NCBI RefSeq assembly: GCF_039503195.1
Contig: NZ_JBCJKP010000001.1
Location: 3,968,001-4,032,000 of the forward strand
Source of the DNA: Streptomyces mirabilis
Lineage (GTDB): Bacteria > Actinomycetota > Actinomycetes > Streptomycetales > Streptomycetaceae
Length of the DNA: 64,000 nt
Direction of reading: 5' to 3'
Both the position numbers and the translations under genes were made by a program. Each line of letters begins with the position of its first letter. The stretch's first letter is position 1. Shown here one piece after another: positions 44,217-56,839 of this stretch. The notes under the pieces are model-generated. The model was not told the origin of the DNA and did no database searches. It saw nothing but the letters and a program-made list of their open reading frames with translations.

Positions 44217-44259
44217 CCGGGCCGTACCGACCAGCTGATACTGGCTCCGTACGGCCCGG
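44217..44259 (+). terminator. Long hairpin in the copZ-copA space
   Basis: CCGGGCCGTAC/GTACGGCCCGG (11 bp) encloses a second CCAG/CTGG stem. No T-run follows. It ends 21 bases before copA and could be an attenuator, processing site or partial terminator that sets the copZ to copA ratio. Confidence 0.55.
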
Positions 44260-44280
44260 CTCATTCCCTGGAGCCCGACC

Positions 44281-46584
<2,304 letters not shown>

Positions 46585-47088
46585 CGACGGAGTAAGAGTC
46601 CCCCTAGAGTCGAACGGGAGCCTCACATAAGCTCTTCACAAGGCTCGCGCATCTTCCTTACGCTTGGGTCTCGATTTGCCATATCAGTCTCTTGCGTATC
46701 TTCAGGACATACGCAAGAGACGCAGATCACAGTGATGCGAACGTAACCATCGAAGGGGTTCGTGAGTCTAAGTTGGCGATGCCGGAGACGTCTTGGGGGG
46801 CGTCTCTGACATCTGGGGATGTCTTGGGGGACGTTCCCGGAACTGCGTTGCCGGGGCACGTGCAGCGGGGAGCTTTGAGCGGCCCTCCCGTCGGTACGGG
46901 TCCCGGCAGACCGCACCCCGGCAGTACATCAGCACCGCAGCAGTACAGAGAGTTTTGCTCGTTTTGCTCACGGCCGGTCCGGCCCTCCCGGCCGGCCGGG
47001 AGCAACGCGTCAGCACGCTCGCAGCGATTCAGGCGCTGTCCCACAGACGCCCGGCCGGATCCCGTGGGGGGAATCCGCACCGGGACAA
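46585..47088. other. 500-bp gap between convergent copA and citrate synthase genes
   Basis: No convincing gene is seen. It contains AT-rich DNA and a perfect 13-bp inverted repeat GTCTCTTGCGTAT/ATACGCAAGAGAC (46687-46699 and 46709-46721) with a 9-base spacer, which could be a terminator for copA or a protein-binding site. Further right, TCTTGGGGG/GTCTCTGACA repeats occur at 46788-46835. Confidence 0.55.
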
Positions 47089-47147
47089 GGAAAGCGCCCT
47101 GACTGCCGGCCCGTGGGGGGACCGGTAGCAGGGCGCTTTCCGTTTTT
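47089..47147. terminator. Strong hairpin terminator downstream of citrate synthase
   Basis: A perfect 13-bp stem GGAAAGCGCCCTG/CAGGGCGCTTTCC, extended by an inner CTGCCGG/CCGGTAG pairing. The plus strand continues GTTTTTCC, so it terminates rightward transcripts well; it also lies 19 bases beyond the leftward citrate synthase stop. Confidence 0.9.
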
Positions 47148-47165
47148 CCTGGGAGTGACCTGGGC

Positions 47166-48455
<1,290 letters not shown>

Positions 48456-48692
48456 GTCATCCCTCACCGACGTTGTGCCTCTTCTTCGAGGTGCCCTGAC
48501 TGTCTCTACCATCCCCCATTTGGCCCTGGAGAGTGCACTCGGGGTCGACCATTGGGCCTATCGGCGGCACTCAGTGCCGCCAACCTGCTCATCCTGCCCC
48601 CCTTCGCCCAGGTTCCGGAAGTGCTGTGTGACCTTTGCGACTCGTTTGATCGATCATTTTTTGTGATGCCTGGGGCGGGAACGGGTGTCCCC

Positions 48693-48721
48693 TCCCCGCG
48701 GGGCTCCGCCCCGGACCCCGT
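48693..48721. repeat. GC-rich intergenic inverted repeat
   Basis: CCCCGCGGGGCTCCGCCCCG and flanks form a compact hairpin of a type found scattered between Streptomyces genes; it follows the helicase gene and may terminate it. A related element occurs near 63.3 kb. Confidence 0.6.
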
Positions 48722-48744
48722 GACGCGTCCTTTTCGGCTGCGGG

Positions 48745-51009
48745 TCAGGTGGTGAGGCGGTGATCGAGGGATGTGTGACGGCGGCCTGCCGACACCGTGC
48801 GGACCGCCTGGCCGATCGCCTTGCGGGAGCCCACCAGGACGACGAGCTTCTTGGCGCGGGTGACCGCCGTGTAGAGCAGATTGCGCTGGAGCATCATCCA
48901 CGCGCCGGTGGTGACCGGAATCACCACCGCGGGGTACTCACTGCCCTGGGAGCGGTGGATCGTCACCGCGTACGCGTGGGCCAGCTCGTCGAGTTCGTCG
49001 AAGTCGTAGGACACCTCCTCGTCCTCGTCCGTCAGCACCGTCAGACGCTGCTCCTCGGAGTCGAGTGAGGTGACCACGCCCACGGTGCCGTTGAAGACGC
49101 CGTTCTCCCCTTTTTCGTAGTTGTTGCGGATTTGGGTCACCTTGTCGCCGACCCGGAAGACCCGGCCACCGAAGCGTTTTTCCGGGAGGTCGGGGCGGCC
49201 TGGCGTAATCGCCTGCTGCAACAGGCCGTTGAGGGTGCCCGCGCCCGCGGGACCGCGGTGCATGGGCGCCAGCACCTGGATGTCCCGGCGTGGGTCGAGC
49301 CCGAACCTGGCGGGAATCCGCCGTGCCGCCACATCCACGGTGAGCCGCCCGGCCTCTTCGGTCTCGTCCTCGACGAAGAGGAAGAAGTCCTTCATGCCGT
49401 CGGTGACGGGATGCTGCCCGGAGTTGATCCGGTGCGCGTTCGTCACCACTCCGGACTGCTGTGCCTGGCGGAAGACCTGGGTCAGACGGACGGAGGGGAT
49501 GGGGCTCCGGTCGGCGAGCAGGTCGCGCAGGACCTCGCCGGCGCCGACGCTGGGGAGTTGGTCCACGTCCCCGACGAACAGCAGGTGGGCGCCCGGCGGC
49601 ACCGCCTTGACCAGCTTGTTGGCGAGCAGGAGATCGAGCATGGAGGCCTCGTCCACGACCACCAGGTCGGCGTCCAGCGGCCGGTCCTTGTCGTACGCCG
49701 CGTCCCCGCCCGGCTTGAGCTCCAGGAGCCGGTGCACGGTGGAGGCGTCCGCTCCGGTCAGCTCGGCGAGTCGCTTGGCGGCACGGCCCGTCGGCGCCGC
49801 GAGCACCACCTTCGCCCGCTTGGCGCGCGCCAGCTCCACGATCGAGCGGACCGTGAACGACTTGCCGCAGCCGGGGCCCCCGGTGAGCACCGCGACCTTC
49901 TTGGTGAGCGCCAGCCGGACGGCCTCCTCCTGCCCGGGTGCCAACTCCGCGCCCGTACGCCCCTTCAGCCAGGTCAGTGCCTTGTCCCAGGCCACGTCGT
50001 GGAAACCGGGCATCCGGTCCTCGGTGGTGCGCAGGAGGCGCAACAGCTGGGCCGAGAGGGAGAGTTCGGCGCGGTGGAAGGGGACCAGATAGACGGCCGT
50101 GACCGTGTCCGGGCCGCCGTCGGGACCGGGGACCTTCTCGCGTACGACACCCGGCTCCCGTACGCCACCGGGCTCGTCCTCGTCCTGGGTCGGCTCCGCC
50201 AGTTCCGCCAGGCATTCGATGACCAGGCCCGTGTCCACCTGGAGCAGCTTCACCGCGTCGGCGATCAGCTGCTCCTCGGGGAGGAAGCAGTGGCCCTGGT
50301 CGGCGGACTGCGACAGGGCGTACTGGAGGCCCGCCTTGACGCGCTCGGGGCTGTCGTGCGGGATGCCGACGGACTGGGCGATCTTGTCCGCGGTGAGGAA
50401 GCCGATGCCCCAGACGTCGGCGGCCAGGCGGTAGGGCTGGTTCTTGACGACCGAGATCGACGCGTCGCCGTACTTCTTGTAGATGCGCACCGCGATCGAC
50501 GTCGACACCTCGACGGTCTGGAGGAAGAGCATGACCTCCTTGATCGCCTTCTGCTCCTCCCAGGCGTCGGCGATCTTCTTGGTGCGCTTGGGGCCGAGGC
50601 CGGGGACCTCGATGAGGCGCTTGGGCTCCTCCTCGATGATCTGGAGCGTGTCCAGCCCGAAGTGCTGGGTGATGCGGTCGGCGAAGATCGGGCCGATGCC
50701 CTTGACCAGACCGGAGCCGAGATAGCGGCGGATGCCCTGGACGGTAGCGGGCAGGACGGTCGTGTAGTTCTCCACCGTGAACTGCTTGCCGTACTGCGGG
50801 TGGGAGCCCCAACGGCCCTCCATCCGGAGCGACTCGCCCACCTGGGCGCCGAGAAGTGCGCCCACGACGGTGAGCAGGTCGCCGGCGCCGCGGCCGGTGT
50901 CCACTCTCGCGACCGTGTACCCGTTCTCCTCGTTGGCGTACGTGATGCGCTCGAGCACGCCCTCGACAACCGCCAGTTGCACCTGCCGGTTCTCCGCCTG
51001 ATTGGACAT
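48745..51009 (-). CDS. recD2: RecD2-like ATP-dependent DNA helicase
   Basis: 754 residues. An N-terminal OB-like part (VEGVLERITYANEENGYTVA), helix-hairpin-helix units (GIGPIFADRITQHFG and VPGLGPKRTKKIADAWEE), then SF1 helicase motifs: I LTGGPGCGKSFTVRSI, Ia VVLAAPTGRAAKRLAELTG, II LVVVDEASMLDLLL, III LLFVGDVDQLPSVGAGEVLR, IV RLTQVFRQAQQSGVV, V-VI AYAVTIHRSQGSEYPAVVIP and NLLYTAVTRAKKLVVLVG. This is the RecD2 type, a 5'-3' helicase working without RecBC. ATG at 51009 fits the family start MSNQAENRQVQLAVVEGVLE. It is leftward and alone; repair of DNA damage is the known role. Confidence 0.93.
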   Translation of the reverse strand: MSNQAENRQVQLAVVEGVLERITYANEENGYTVARVDTGRGAGDLLTVVGALLGAQVGESLRMEGRWGSHPQYGKQFTVENYTTVLPATVQGIRRYLGSGLVKGIGPIFADRITQHFGLDTLQIIEEEPKRLIEVPGLGPKRTKKIADAWEEQKAIKEVMLFLQTVEVSTSIAVRIYKKYGDASISVVKNQPYRLAADVWGIGFLTADKIAQSVGIPHDSPERVKAGLQYALSQSADQGHCFLPEEQLIADAVKLLQVDTGLVIECLAELAEPTQDEDEPGGVREPGVVREKVPGPDGGPDTVTAVYLVPFHRAELSLSAQLLRLLRTTEDRMPGFHDVAWDKALTWLKGRTGAELAPGQEEAVRLALTKKVAVLTGGPGCGKSFTVRSIVELARAKRAKVVLAAPTGRAAKRLAELTGADASTVHRLLELKPGGDAAYDKDRPLDADLVVVDEASMLDLLLANKLVKAVPPGAHLLFVGDVDQLPSVGAGEVLRDLLADRSPIPSVRLTQVFRQAQQSGVVTNAHRINSGQHPVTDGMKDFFLFVEDETEEAGRLTVDVAARRIPARFGLDPRRDIQVLAPMHRGPAGAGTLNGLLQQAITPGRPDLPEKRFGGRVFRVGDKVTQIRNNYEKGENGVFNGTVGVVTSLDSEEQRLTVLTDEDEEVSYDFDELDELAHAYAVTIHRSQGSEYPAVVIPVTTGAWMMLQRNLLYTAVTRAKKLVVLVGSRKAIGQAVRTVSAGRRHTSLDHRLTT

Positions 51010-51265
51010 GATCCGAAGGTACCTGTGACGACTGACAGCCGGGGCGCCGTGGCGGACAGCGACGGCCTCGACGGCGTCGAGCACGGTGATCAGCTCGGGC
51101 GAGCGGGTGAGGACGTGGCCGCCCGCCTGGCCCTGGACCGACTGGACGAGTCCGGCACGGGTTCTTCCGTCGAAGCCGGCACGACACAACAACGCCCTAA
51201 AGGTACATACGATTCATAACGGACCATGATCGACGGGCATCAACGAGCGAAGGGCGGGACGTCTC

Positions 51266-51997
51266 ATGAAGATCGCAGTCATCGGCGGGACCGGGCTGAT
51301 CGGGTCACAGGTCGTGCGGAACCTGAACGCGGCCGGACACGAGGCGGTGCCGCACTCGCTGTCCACCGGGGTCGACGTCCTCACCGGTCAGGGCGTGGAC
51401 GCGGCGCTGGCCGGCGCCGACGTGGTCGTCAACCTGACCAACTCCCCGACCTTCGACGACGCCTCCGCCGCGTTCTTCCGGACCTCGATGGACCACCTCC
51501 TGGCCGCGGCCCAGCGGGCGGGCGTCGGACACTTCGTCATCCTGTCCATCGTCGGCACCGACCAGGTGCCGGACCTCGACTACTACCGCGCCAAGACCCT
51601 CCAGGAAGACATCCTCAAGGCCGGCCCCGTCCCGTACTCCATCGTCCGCGCCACCCAGTTCATGGAGTTCGTCGACGCCCTCCTGTCCTGGACCGCCGAC
51701 GGCGACACCGTCCGCCTGCCCCGCACTCCCATCCAGCCGATCGCCGCGGCGGACGTCGCGGCGACCGTCGCCGAGGTCGCGGCCGGATCACCCCTGGGGG
51801 GCACCCTCGAGGTCGGCGGACCCGACACCTACCCGCTGGACGAGCTGGGTCGGATCACCCTCGACTTCAAGGGCGACAAACGCTCGGTGACCGTCGACGA
51901 CACCGCCGGCATGTTCGCCGCGGCCCACGGCGACGTCCTCACCACCAAGAAGGGCGCCCGCATCGCCCCCACGCACTACACCGACTGGCTGAAGTAG
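51266..51997 (+). CDS. NAD(P)-binding NmrA/SDR-like protein
   Basis: 243 residues. The Rossmann start MKIAVIGGTGLIGSQVVRNL, VVVNLTNSPTFDDASAAFF, HFVILSIVGTDQVPDLDYYR (Tyr and Lys nearby: YYRAK) and YSIVRATQFMEFVDALL fit atypical short-chain dehydrogenases that bind NAD(P) and act as redox sensors or reductases. No substrate is evident. ATG at 51266 begins the glycine loop; ribosome site GAAGGGCGGGA is rather far. It is followed by its own hairpin. Confidence 0.85.
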   Translation: MKIAVIGGTGLIGSQVVRNLNAAGHEAVPHSLSTGVDVLTGQGVDAALAGADVVVNLTNSPTFDDASAAFFRTSMDHLLAAAQRAGVGHFVILSIVGTDQVPDLDYYRAKTLQEDILKAGPVPYSIVRATQFMEFVDALLSWTADGDTVRLPRTPIQPIAAADVAATVAEVAAGSPLGGTLEVGGPDTYPLDELGRITLDFKGDKRSVTVDDTAGMFAAAHGDVLTTKKGARIAPTHYTDWLK

Positions 51998-52003
51998 CCC
52001 CAC

Positions 52004-52069
52004 GGGAGCACCCGCGATCCGCAGGAGGCGGGTGCTCCCCCACCTGCTCCCCCACCTGCTCCCCCACCT
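52004..52069 (+). terminator. Terminator hairpin plus 12-bp tandem repeats
   Basis: A 12-bp stem GGGAGCACCCGC/GCGGGTGCTCCC (52004-52039) follows the preceding gene. Its right arm runs into three tandem TGCTCCCCCACC units (52034-52069). Confidence 0.8.
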
Positions 52070-52166
52070 ATTCCAACCCCGCCCCGCCCCCCACCTCACC
52101 CCGCTCATCCGAGCGCGGTTCATCACGATCCGGTTTCGGCATGTGGTTGAGGTCTTGATTAATGCT

Positions 52167-52204
52167 CGTGTAATCGATTCCAATCCTCCGTGTAATCGAT
52201 TCCA
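52167..52204 (+). promoter_or_regulatory. Two identical LacI-type operators before the ribose operon
   Basis: CGTGTAATCGATTCCA occurs at 52167 and again at 52189, spaced by exactly 22 bases, i.e. about two DNA turns. The TAATCGATTCC core is near-palindromic with a central ATCGAT as in LacI/GalR sites. The ribosome site of the LacI gene starts 3 bases later. Confidence 0.85.
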
Positions 52205-52222
52205 CGAGGAGGTGGAGCGGCG

Positions 52223-53257
52223 ATGGCGAGCATCAAGGACGTTGCCGCCGAGGCCGGCGTATCCGTCGCCACGGTCTCGCGCGTCCTGAACGATCATCCG
52301 TCGGTCAGCGAAGAGGCACGCACCCGCGTGCTGGCCGCGGTACAGACCCTGGGCTACCGCCCGAACGCCGTCGCCCGCTCTCTGCGCACCGACCAGACCC
52401 GCACCCTCGGCCTGGTCATCAGCGACGTACTCAACCCGTACTTCACCGAACTGGCCCGCTCCGTCGAGGAGGAGGCCCGCGCCCTCGGCTACAGCGTGAT
52501 CATCGGCAACGCCGACGAACGGCCGGACCTCCAGGACCACCACGTACGGACCCTGCTGGACCGCCGGATCGACGGACTGCTCGTCTCCCCCGCCGACGGC
52601 GGCTCCCCCGGGATGCTGGACGCCGCGCGTGCGGGGACGCCGATGGTCTTCGTGGACCGCTGGATCCCGGGCGTGGACGTGCCCGTCGTACGGGCGGACG
52701 GCCGGACGGCGGTCCGGGATCTCGTGGCGCATCTGCACGGGCTGGGACACCGCCGGCTCGCGATCATCGCGGGGCCCGCAGCGACCACCACCGGCAGCGA
52801 GCGCGTCGAGGCCTTCCGGGAGGCCATGGCCGAACACGGACTGCCGCTCCCGGACGCCTACATAGGTCAGGGCGACTTCCAGGCCGAGAGCGGACGGCGG
52901 GTCACCGAGGGCTTCCTCGACCTGCCCGAGCCGCCCGAGGTCGTCTTCGCCGCCGACAACCTGATGGCGCTCGGCGCGCTGGACGCGGTCCGCGCGCGCG
53001 GGCTGCGGGTTCCCGAGGACATCGCGCTCGCGGCGTTCGACGACATCCCGTGGTTCGTGCACACCGATCCGCCGATCACCGCGGTGGCCCAGCCGACCGG
53101 CGAGCTGGGGCGGGCCGCCGTACGCGCGCTCGTCGACCGGATCGAGGGGCGGCCCCCGCAGTCGGTCACCCTCGCCGCCCGTCTCGTCGTCCGCCGCTCG
53201 TGCGGCGAACCGGCCCCCACCCCGCACTCCCCCGTAACGAACAGGAGTAAGTCGTGA
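52223..53257 (+). CDS. rbsR: LacI family transcriptional regulator of ribose operon
   Basis: 344 residues. LacI HTH at the start (MASIKDVAAEAGVSVATVSR, VLNDHPSVSEEARTRVLAAV), hinge helix NAVARSLRTDQTRTLGLVIS, then a periplasmic-binding-protein-like ligand domain (GHRRLAIIAGPAATTTGSER, VFAADNLMALGALDAVRARG, AAFDDIPWFVHTDPPITAVA). GAGGAGG lies before the ATG. It opens the operon and likely represses it at the two upstream sites until ribose or its phosphate binds. Confidence 0.9.
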   Translation: MASIKDVAAEAGVSVATVSRVLNDHPSVSEEARTRVLAAVQTLGYRPNAVARSLRTDQTRTLGLVISDVLNPYFTELARSVEEEARALGYSVIIGNADERPDLQDHHVRTLLDRRIDGLLVSPADGGSPGMLDAARAGTPMVFVDRWIPGVDVPVVRADGRTAVRDLVAHLHGLGHRRLAIIAGPAATTTGSERVEAFREAMAEHGLPLPDAYIGQGDFQAESGRRVTEGFLDLPEPPEVVFAADNLMALGALDAVRARGLRVPEDIALAAFDDIPWFVHTDPPITAVAQPTGELGRAAVRALVDRIEGRPPQSVTLAARLVVRRSCGEPAPTPHSPVTNRSKS

Positions 53258-54798
53258 GCAACCAGGACGAGTTGCTGCGCATCGAGGGCATCCGAAAGAC
53301 CTTCCCCGGCGTGGTCGCGCTCGACAGCGTCGACTTCGATCTGCGCCGCGGCGAGGTGCATGTGCTGCTCGGCGAGAACGGTGCCGGCAAGAGCACGCTC
53401 ATCAAGATGCTCTCGGGCGCCTACCAGCCCGACTCCGGGCGTGTCCTCGTCGACGGCGAGGAGGTGCGCGTCCACGGCGCGCAGGACTCCGAGCGCCTCG
53501 GGATCGCGACCATCTACCAGGAGTTCAACCTCGTTCCCGATCTGACGGTCGCCGAGAACATCTTCCTGGGGCGGCAGCCGCGCCGCTACGGGCTGATCGA
53601 CCGGAAGAGGATGGAGGCCGAGGCCGCCGAGCTGCTGGAGCGGGTGGGTGTCAGCGTCTCCCCGCGCGCGCGGGTGCGTGAACTCGGTATCGCACGTCTC
53701 CAGATGGTCGAGATCGCGAAGGCGCTGAGCCTGAACGCCCGTGTGCTGATCATGGACGAGCCGACCGCGGTGCTCACCTCCGAAGAGGTCGAAAAACTCT
53801 TCTCCATCGTGCGCAGGCTGCGCGAGGACGGTGTCGGCATCGTCTTCATCACGCACCACTTGGAGGAGATCGCCGCCCTGGGGGACCGGGTCACCGTCAT
53901 CCGGGACGGCAGGAGCGTCGGGCAGGTCCCGGCCTCCACCACCGAGGACGAACTCGTACGGCTCATGGTGGGGCGGTCGATCGAGCAGCAGTATCCACGC
54001 GTGCGGGCCGCCGGTGACGACGGCTCCGGGACGGCCCTGCTGACCGTCGAGGGACTGACCCGTGACGGGGTCTTCCACGATGTGAGTTTCGAGGTGCGGG
54101 CCGGTGAGGTCGTCGGTATCGCGGGGCTCGTGGGGGCCGGGCGCACGGAGGTCGTACGAGCCGTCTTCGGGGCCGATCCGTACGACAAGGGGACCGTCAA
54201 GGTCGCCGGTTCCGCGCTGCGGCGGCACGACGTGAACGCGGCGATGGCGGCCGGGATCGGGCTCATCCCCGAGGACCGCAAGGGCCAGGGACTGCTCCTG
54301 GACGCCTCCGTCGAGGAGAACCTCGGCCTGGTCACCATGCGGGCGGCGACCCATGGCGGGCTCGTCGACCTCAAGGGTCAGCGGGCGGCCGCCGCGCGGA
54401 TCGCCGAGCAGCTCGGCGTCCGGATGGCCGGTCTGGGCCAGCACGTGCGCACACTCTCCGGCGGCAACCAGCAGAAGGTCGTCATCGGCAAGTGGCTGCT
54501 GGCCGACACCAAGGTCCTGATCCTCGACGAGCCGACCCGCGGCATCGACGTCGGCGCCAAGGTCGAGATCTACCAGCTCGTCAACGAACTGACGGCCGCC
54601 GGCGCGGCCGTCCTGATGATCTCCAGCGATCTGCCCGAGGTGCTCGGCATGAGCGACCGGGTGCTGGTGATGGCCCAGGGCCGGATCGCGGGCGAACTGT
54701 CCGCCGACGAAGCGACCCAGGACTCCGTGATGGCACTCGCCGTCAGCACACCGACCACCAACTCTGTTACCGCTGTGGAGGGCTCCCGTGGCCACTGA
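53254..54798 (+). CDS. rbsA: Ribose ABC transporter ATP-binding protein
   Basis: 514 residues with two ABC domains. The first has Walker A LLGENGAGKSTLIKMLSG, IYQEFNLVPDLTVAENIFLG and Walker B VLIMDEPTAVLTSEEVEKLF. The second has the degenerate GLVGAGRTEVVRAVFG, signature LSGGNQQKVVIGKWLL and LILDEPTRGIDVGAKVEIYQ, as in RbsA/XylG/MglA. It powers ribose uptake from the cytoplasmic face. The GTG overlaps the rbsR stop by four bases, with AGGAG upstream. The following gene starts inside its end by 11 bases. Confidence 0.94.
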   Translation: MSNQDELLRIEGIRKTFPGVVALDSVDFDLRRGEVHVLLGENGAGKSTLIKMLSGAYQPDSGRVLVDGEEVRVHGAQDSERLGIATIYQEFNLVPDLTVAENIFLGRQPRRYGLIDRKRMEAEAAELLERVGVSVSPRARVRELGIARLQMVEIAKALSLNARVLIMDEPTAVLTSEEVEKLFSIVRRLREDGVGIVFITHHLEEIAALGDRVTVIRDGRSVGQVPASTTEDELVRLMVGRSIEQQYPRVRAAGDDGSGTALLTVEGLTRDGVFHDVSFEVRAGEVVGIAGLVGAGRTEVVRAVFGADPYDKGTVKVAGSALRRHDVNAAMAAGIGLIPEDRKGQGLLLDASVEENLGLVTMRAATHGGLVDLKGQRAAAARIAEQLGVRMAGLGQHVRTLSGGNQQKVVIGKWLLADTKVLILDEPTRGIDVGAKVEIYQLVNELTAAGAAVLMISSDLPEVLGMSDRVLVMAQGRIAGELSADEATQDSVMALAVSTPTTNSVTAVEGSRGH

Positions 54799-56740
54799 CA
54801 CGCTCAAGAGCACTACGGGCGCGAGTGGCGCCTCGGCGGTCCGCCGCCTTCTGCTCGACAACGGGGCGCTCACCGCGCTCATCGCCCTCGTCATCGCGAT
54901 GTCGGCGCTGTCCGGCGACTTCCTGACGACGGACAACCTGCTCAACATCGGCGTCCAGGCGGCCGTGACCGCCATCCTCGCCTTCGGTGTGACCTTCGTG
55001 ATCGTCTCGGCGGGCATCGACCTGTCGGTCGGCTCGGTCGCCGCGCTGTCCGCCACCGTCCTCGCCTGGATGGCGACCTCCCAGGGCGTCCCGGTCTGGA
55101 TGGCGGTGATCCTCTCGGTCGCGACCGGCATAGCGTGCGGCCTGGTCAACGGCGTCCTGATCTCCTACGGGAAGCTGCCGCCGTTCATCGCGACGCTCGC
55201 CATGCTGTCGGTGGGCCGCGGTCTGTCCCTGGTGATCTCGCAGGGCTCGCCGATCGCCTTCCCCGAATCGGTCTCGCACCTCGGTGACACGCTCGGCGGC
55301 TGGCTGCCGGTCCCGGTCCTGGTGATGGTCGTCATGGGTCTGATCACCGCCCTGATCCTGGGCCGTACCTACATCGGCCGCTCCATGTACGCGATCGGCG
55401 GCAACGAGGAGGCCGCGCGCCTCTCGGGTCTGCGGGTGAAGAGGCAGAAGCTCGCGATCTACGCCCTGTCGGGTCTCTTCGCGGCCGCCGCGGGCATCGT
55501 GCTCGCCTCCCGGCTCTCCTCCGCGCAGCCGCAGGCCGCGCAGGGCTACGAGCTGGACGCGATCGCCGCGGTCGTCATCGGCGGCGCCTCGCTGGCGGGC
55601 GGCACCGGCAAGGCGTCCGGCACGCTGATCGGCGCCCTGATCCTCGCGGTGCTCCGTAACGGTCTGAACCTGCTCTCCGTCTCCGCCTTCTGGCAGCAGG
55701 TCGTCATCGGTGTCGTGATCGCGCTGGCGGTGCTGCTGGACACGCTGCGGCGCAAGGCCGGGGCGACTCCGGTCGCCGCCGGGACCGGTGCGCCTGGCGG
55801 CAGGGGCAAGCAGGCGGCGACGTACATCATCGCGGCCGTGGTCGCGGCGGCCGTCGTCGGTGCGATGTCCTTCCTGCACAACGGCTCCTCCTCGTCGGCG
55901 ACGAAGAAGGTGGGCCTGTCCCTCTCCACCCTGAACAACCCGTTCTTCGTGCAGATCAAGTCGGGTGCCCAGCAGGAGGCGAAGAAGCTCGGCGTGGACC
56001 TGACGGTCACGGATGCGCAGAACGACGCCTCGCAACAGGCCAACCAGCTCCAGAACTTCACCAGTTCGGGACTCGGTTCGATCATCGTCAATCCGGTGGA
56101 CTCGGACGCGGCGGGCCCGGCGGTCCGCTCCGCGAACAAGGCCGGCATCCCCGTCGTCGGCGTGGACCGGGGCGTGAACAAGGCCGACACGGCCGCGCTG
56201 GTCGCCTCCGACAACATCGCGGGCGGCAAGCTCGGCGCCAAGGCGATGGCCGAGAAGCTGGGCGGCAAGGGCAAGATCGTGATCCTGCAGGGCCTGGCCG
56301 GAACGTCCGCGAGCCGTGAACGCGGCGCGGGCTTCGCCGAGGGTCTGAAGGCCTACCCGGGTATCGAGGTCGTCGCCCGGCAGCCCGCGGACTTCGACCG
56401 CACCAAGGGCCTCGACGTGATGACGAACCTGCTTCAGGCGCACCCCGACATCCAGGGCGTCTTCGCCGAGAACGACGAGATGGCGCTCGGCGCGGTCAAG
56501 GCGCTCGGCTCCAAGGCCGGCACGTCGGTCTCGGTCATCGGCTTCGACGGCGAACCGGACGGCCTGAAGGCGGTCAAGAACGGCACGATGTACGCGTCCG
56601 TGGCCCAGCAGCCGAAGGAGCTCGGCCGGATCGCGGTGGAGAACGCGCTGAACGCCGCCGAGGGCAAGACGGTCGAGAAGACGGTGATGGTGCCGGTGAA
56701 GGTGGTCACGAAGGAGAATGTGGCCGGCTTCGGCGGATGA
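54788..56740 (+). CDS. rbsC: Fused ribose ABC permease and substrate-binding protein (RbsC-RbsB)
   Basis: 650 residues. Residues 1-320 are a BPD-type permease: about nine membrane helices with FVIVSAGIDLSVGSVAALSA, GTYIGRSMYAIGGNEEAARLSGL-like conserved loop and AIAAVVIGGASLAGGTGKAS. A further helix (ATYIIAAVVAAAVVGAMSFL) leads to a ribose-binding-protein domain: VGLSLSTLNNPFFVQIKSGA, IIVNPVDSDAAGPAVRSANK, VGVDRGVNKADTAALVASDN, FAENDEMALGAVKALGS. The binding domain is therefore tethered to the pump at a 1:1 ratio in place of a free lipoprotein. I know this fusion from Streptomyces ribose operons. GTG at 54788. Confidence 0.92.
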   Translation: MATDTLKSTTGASGASAVRRLLLDNGALTALIALVIAMSALSGDFLTTDNLLNIGVQAAVTAILAFGVTFVIVSAGIDLSVGSVAALSATVLAWMATSQGVPVWMAVILSVATGIACGLVNGVLISYGKLPPFIATLAMLSVGRGLSLVISQGSPIAFPESVSHLGDTLGGWLPVPVLVMVVMGLITALILGRTYIGRSMYAIGGNEEAARLSGLRVKRQKLAIYALSGLFAAAAGIVLASRLSSAQPQAAQGYELDAIAAVVIGGASLAGGTGKASGTLIGALILAVLRNGLNLLSVSAFWQQVVIGVVIALAVLLDTLRRKAGATPVAAGTGAPGGRGKQAATYIIAAVVAAAVVGAMSFLHNGSSSSATKKVGLSLSTLNNPFFVQIKSGAQQEAKKLGVDLTVTDAQNDASQQANQLQNFTSSGLGSIIVNPVDSDAAGPAVRSANKAGIPVVGVDRGVNKADTAALVASDNIAGGKLGAKAMAEKLGGKGKIVILQGLAGTSASRERGAGFAEGLKAYPGIEVVARQPADFDRTKGLDVMTNLLQAHPDIQGVFAENDEMALGAVKALGSKAGTSVSVIGFDGEPDGLKAVKNGTMYASVAQQPKELGRIAVENALNAAEGKTVEKTVMVPVKVVTKENVAGFGG

Positions 56741-56839
56741 CCTGAGCGGGCCGCCCGGGCAGCGCGACGCGGACGACCTCCGCGCGCCGCCGGGCGGCTC
56801 GCCCCGTTGCTTCGACTCACCTTCATAGGGAGAAAGTTC

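Noticed and set aside
46623..46700. Very short leftward frame starting MANRDPSVRKMREP
   Set aside because: Nineteen codons, no ribosome site and no target gene downstream; cannot be supported as a leader peptide.
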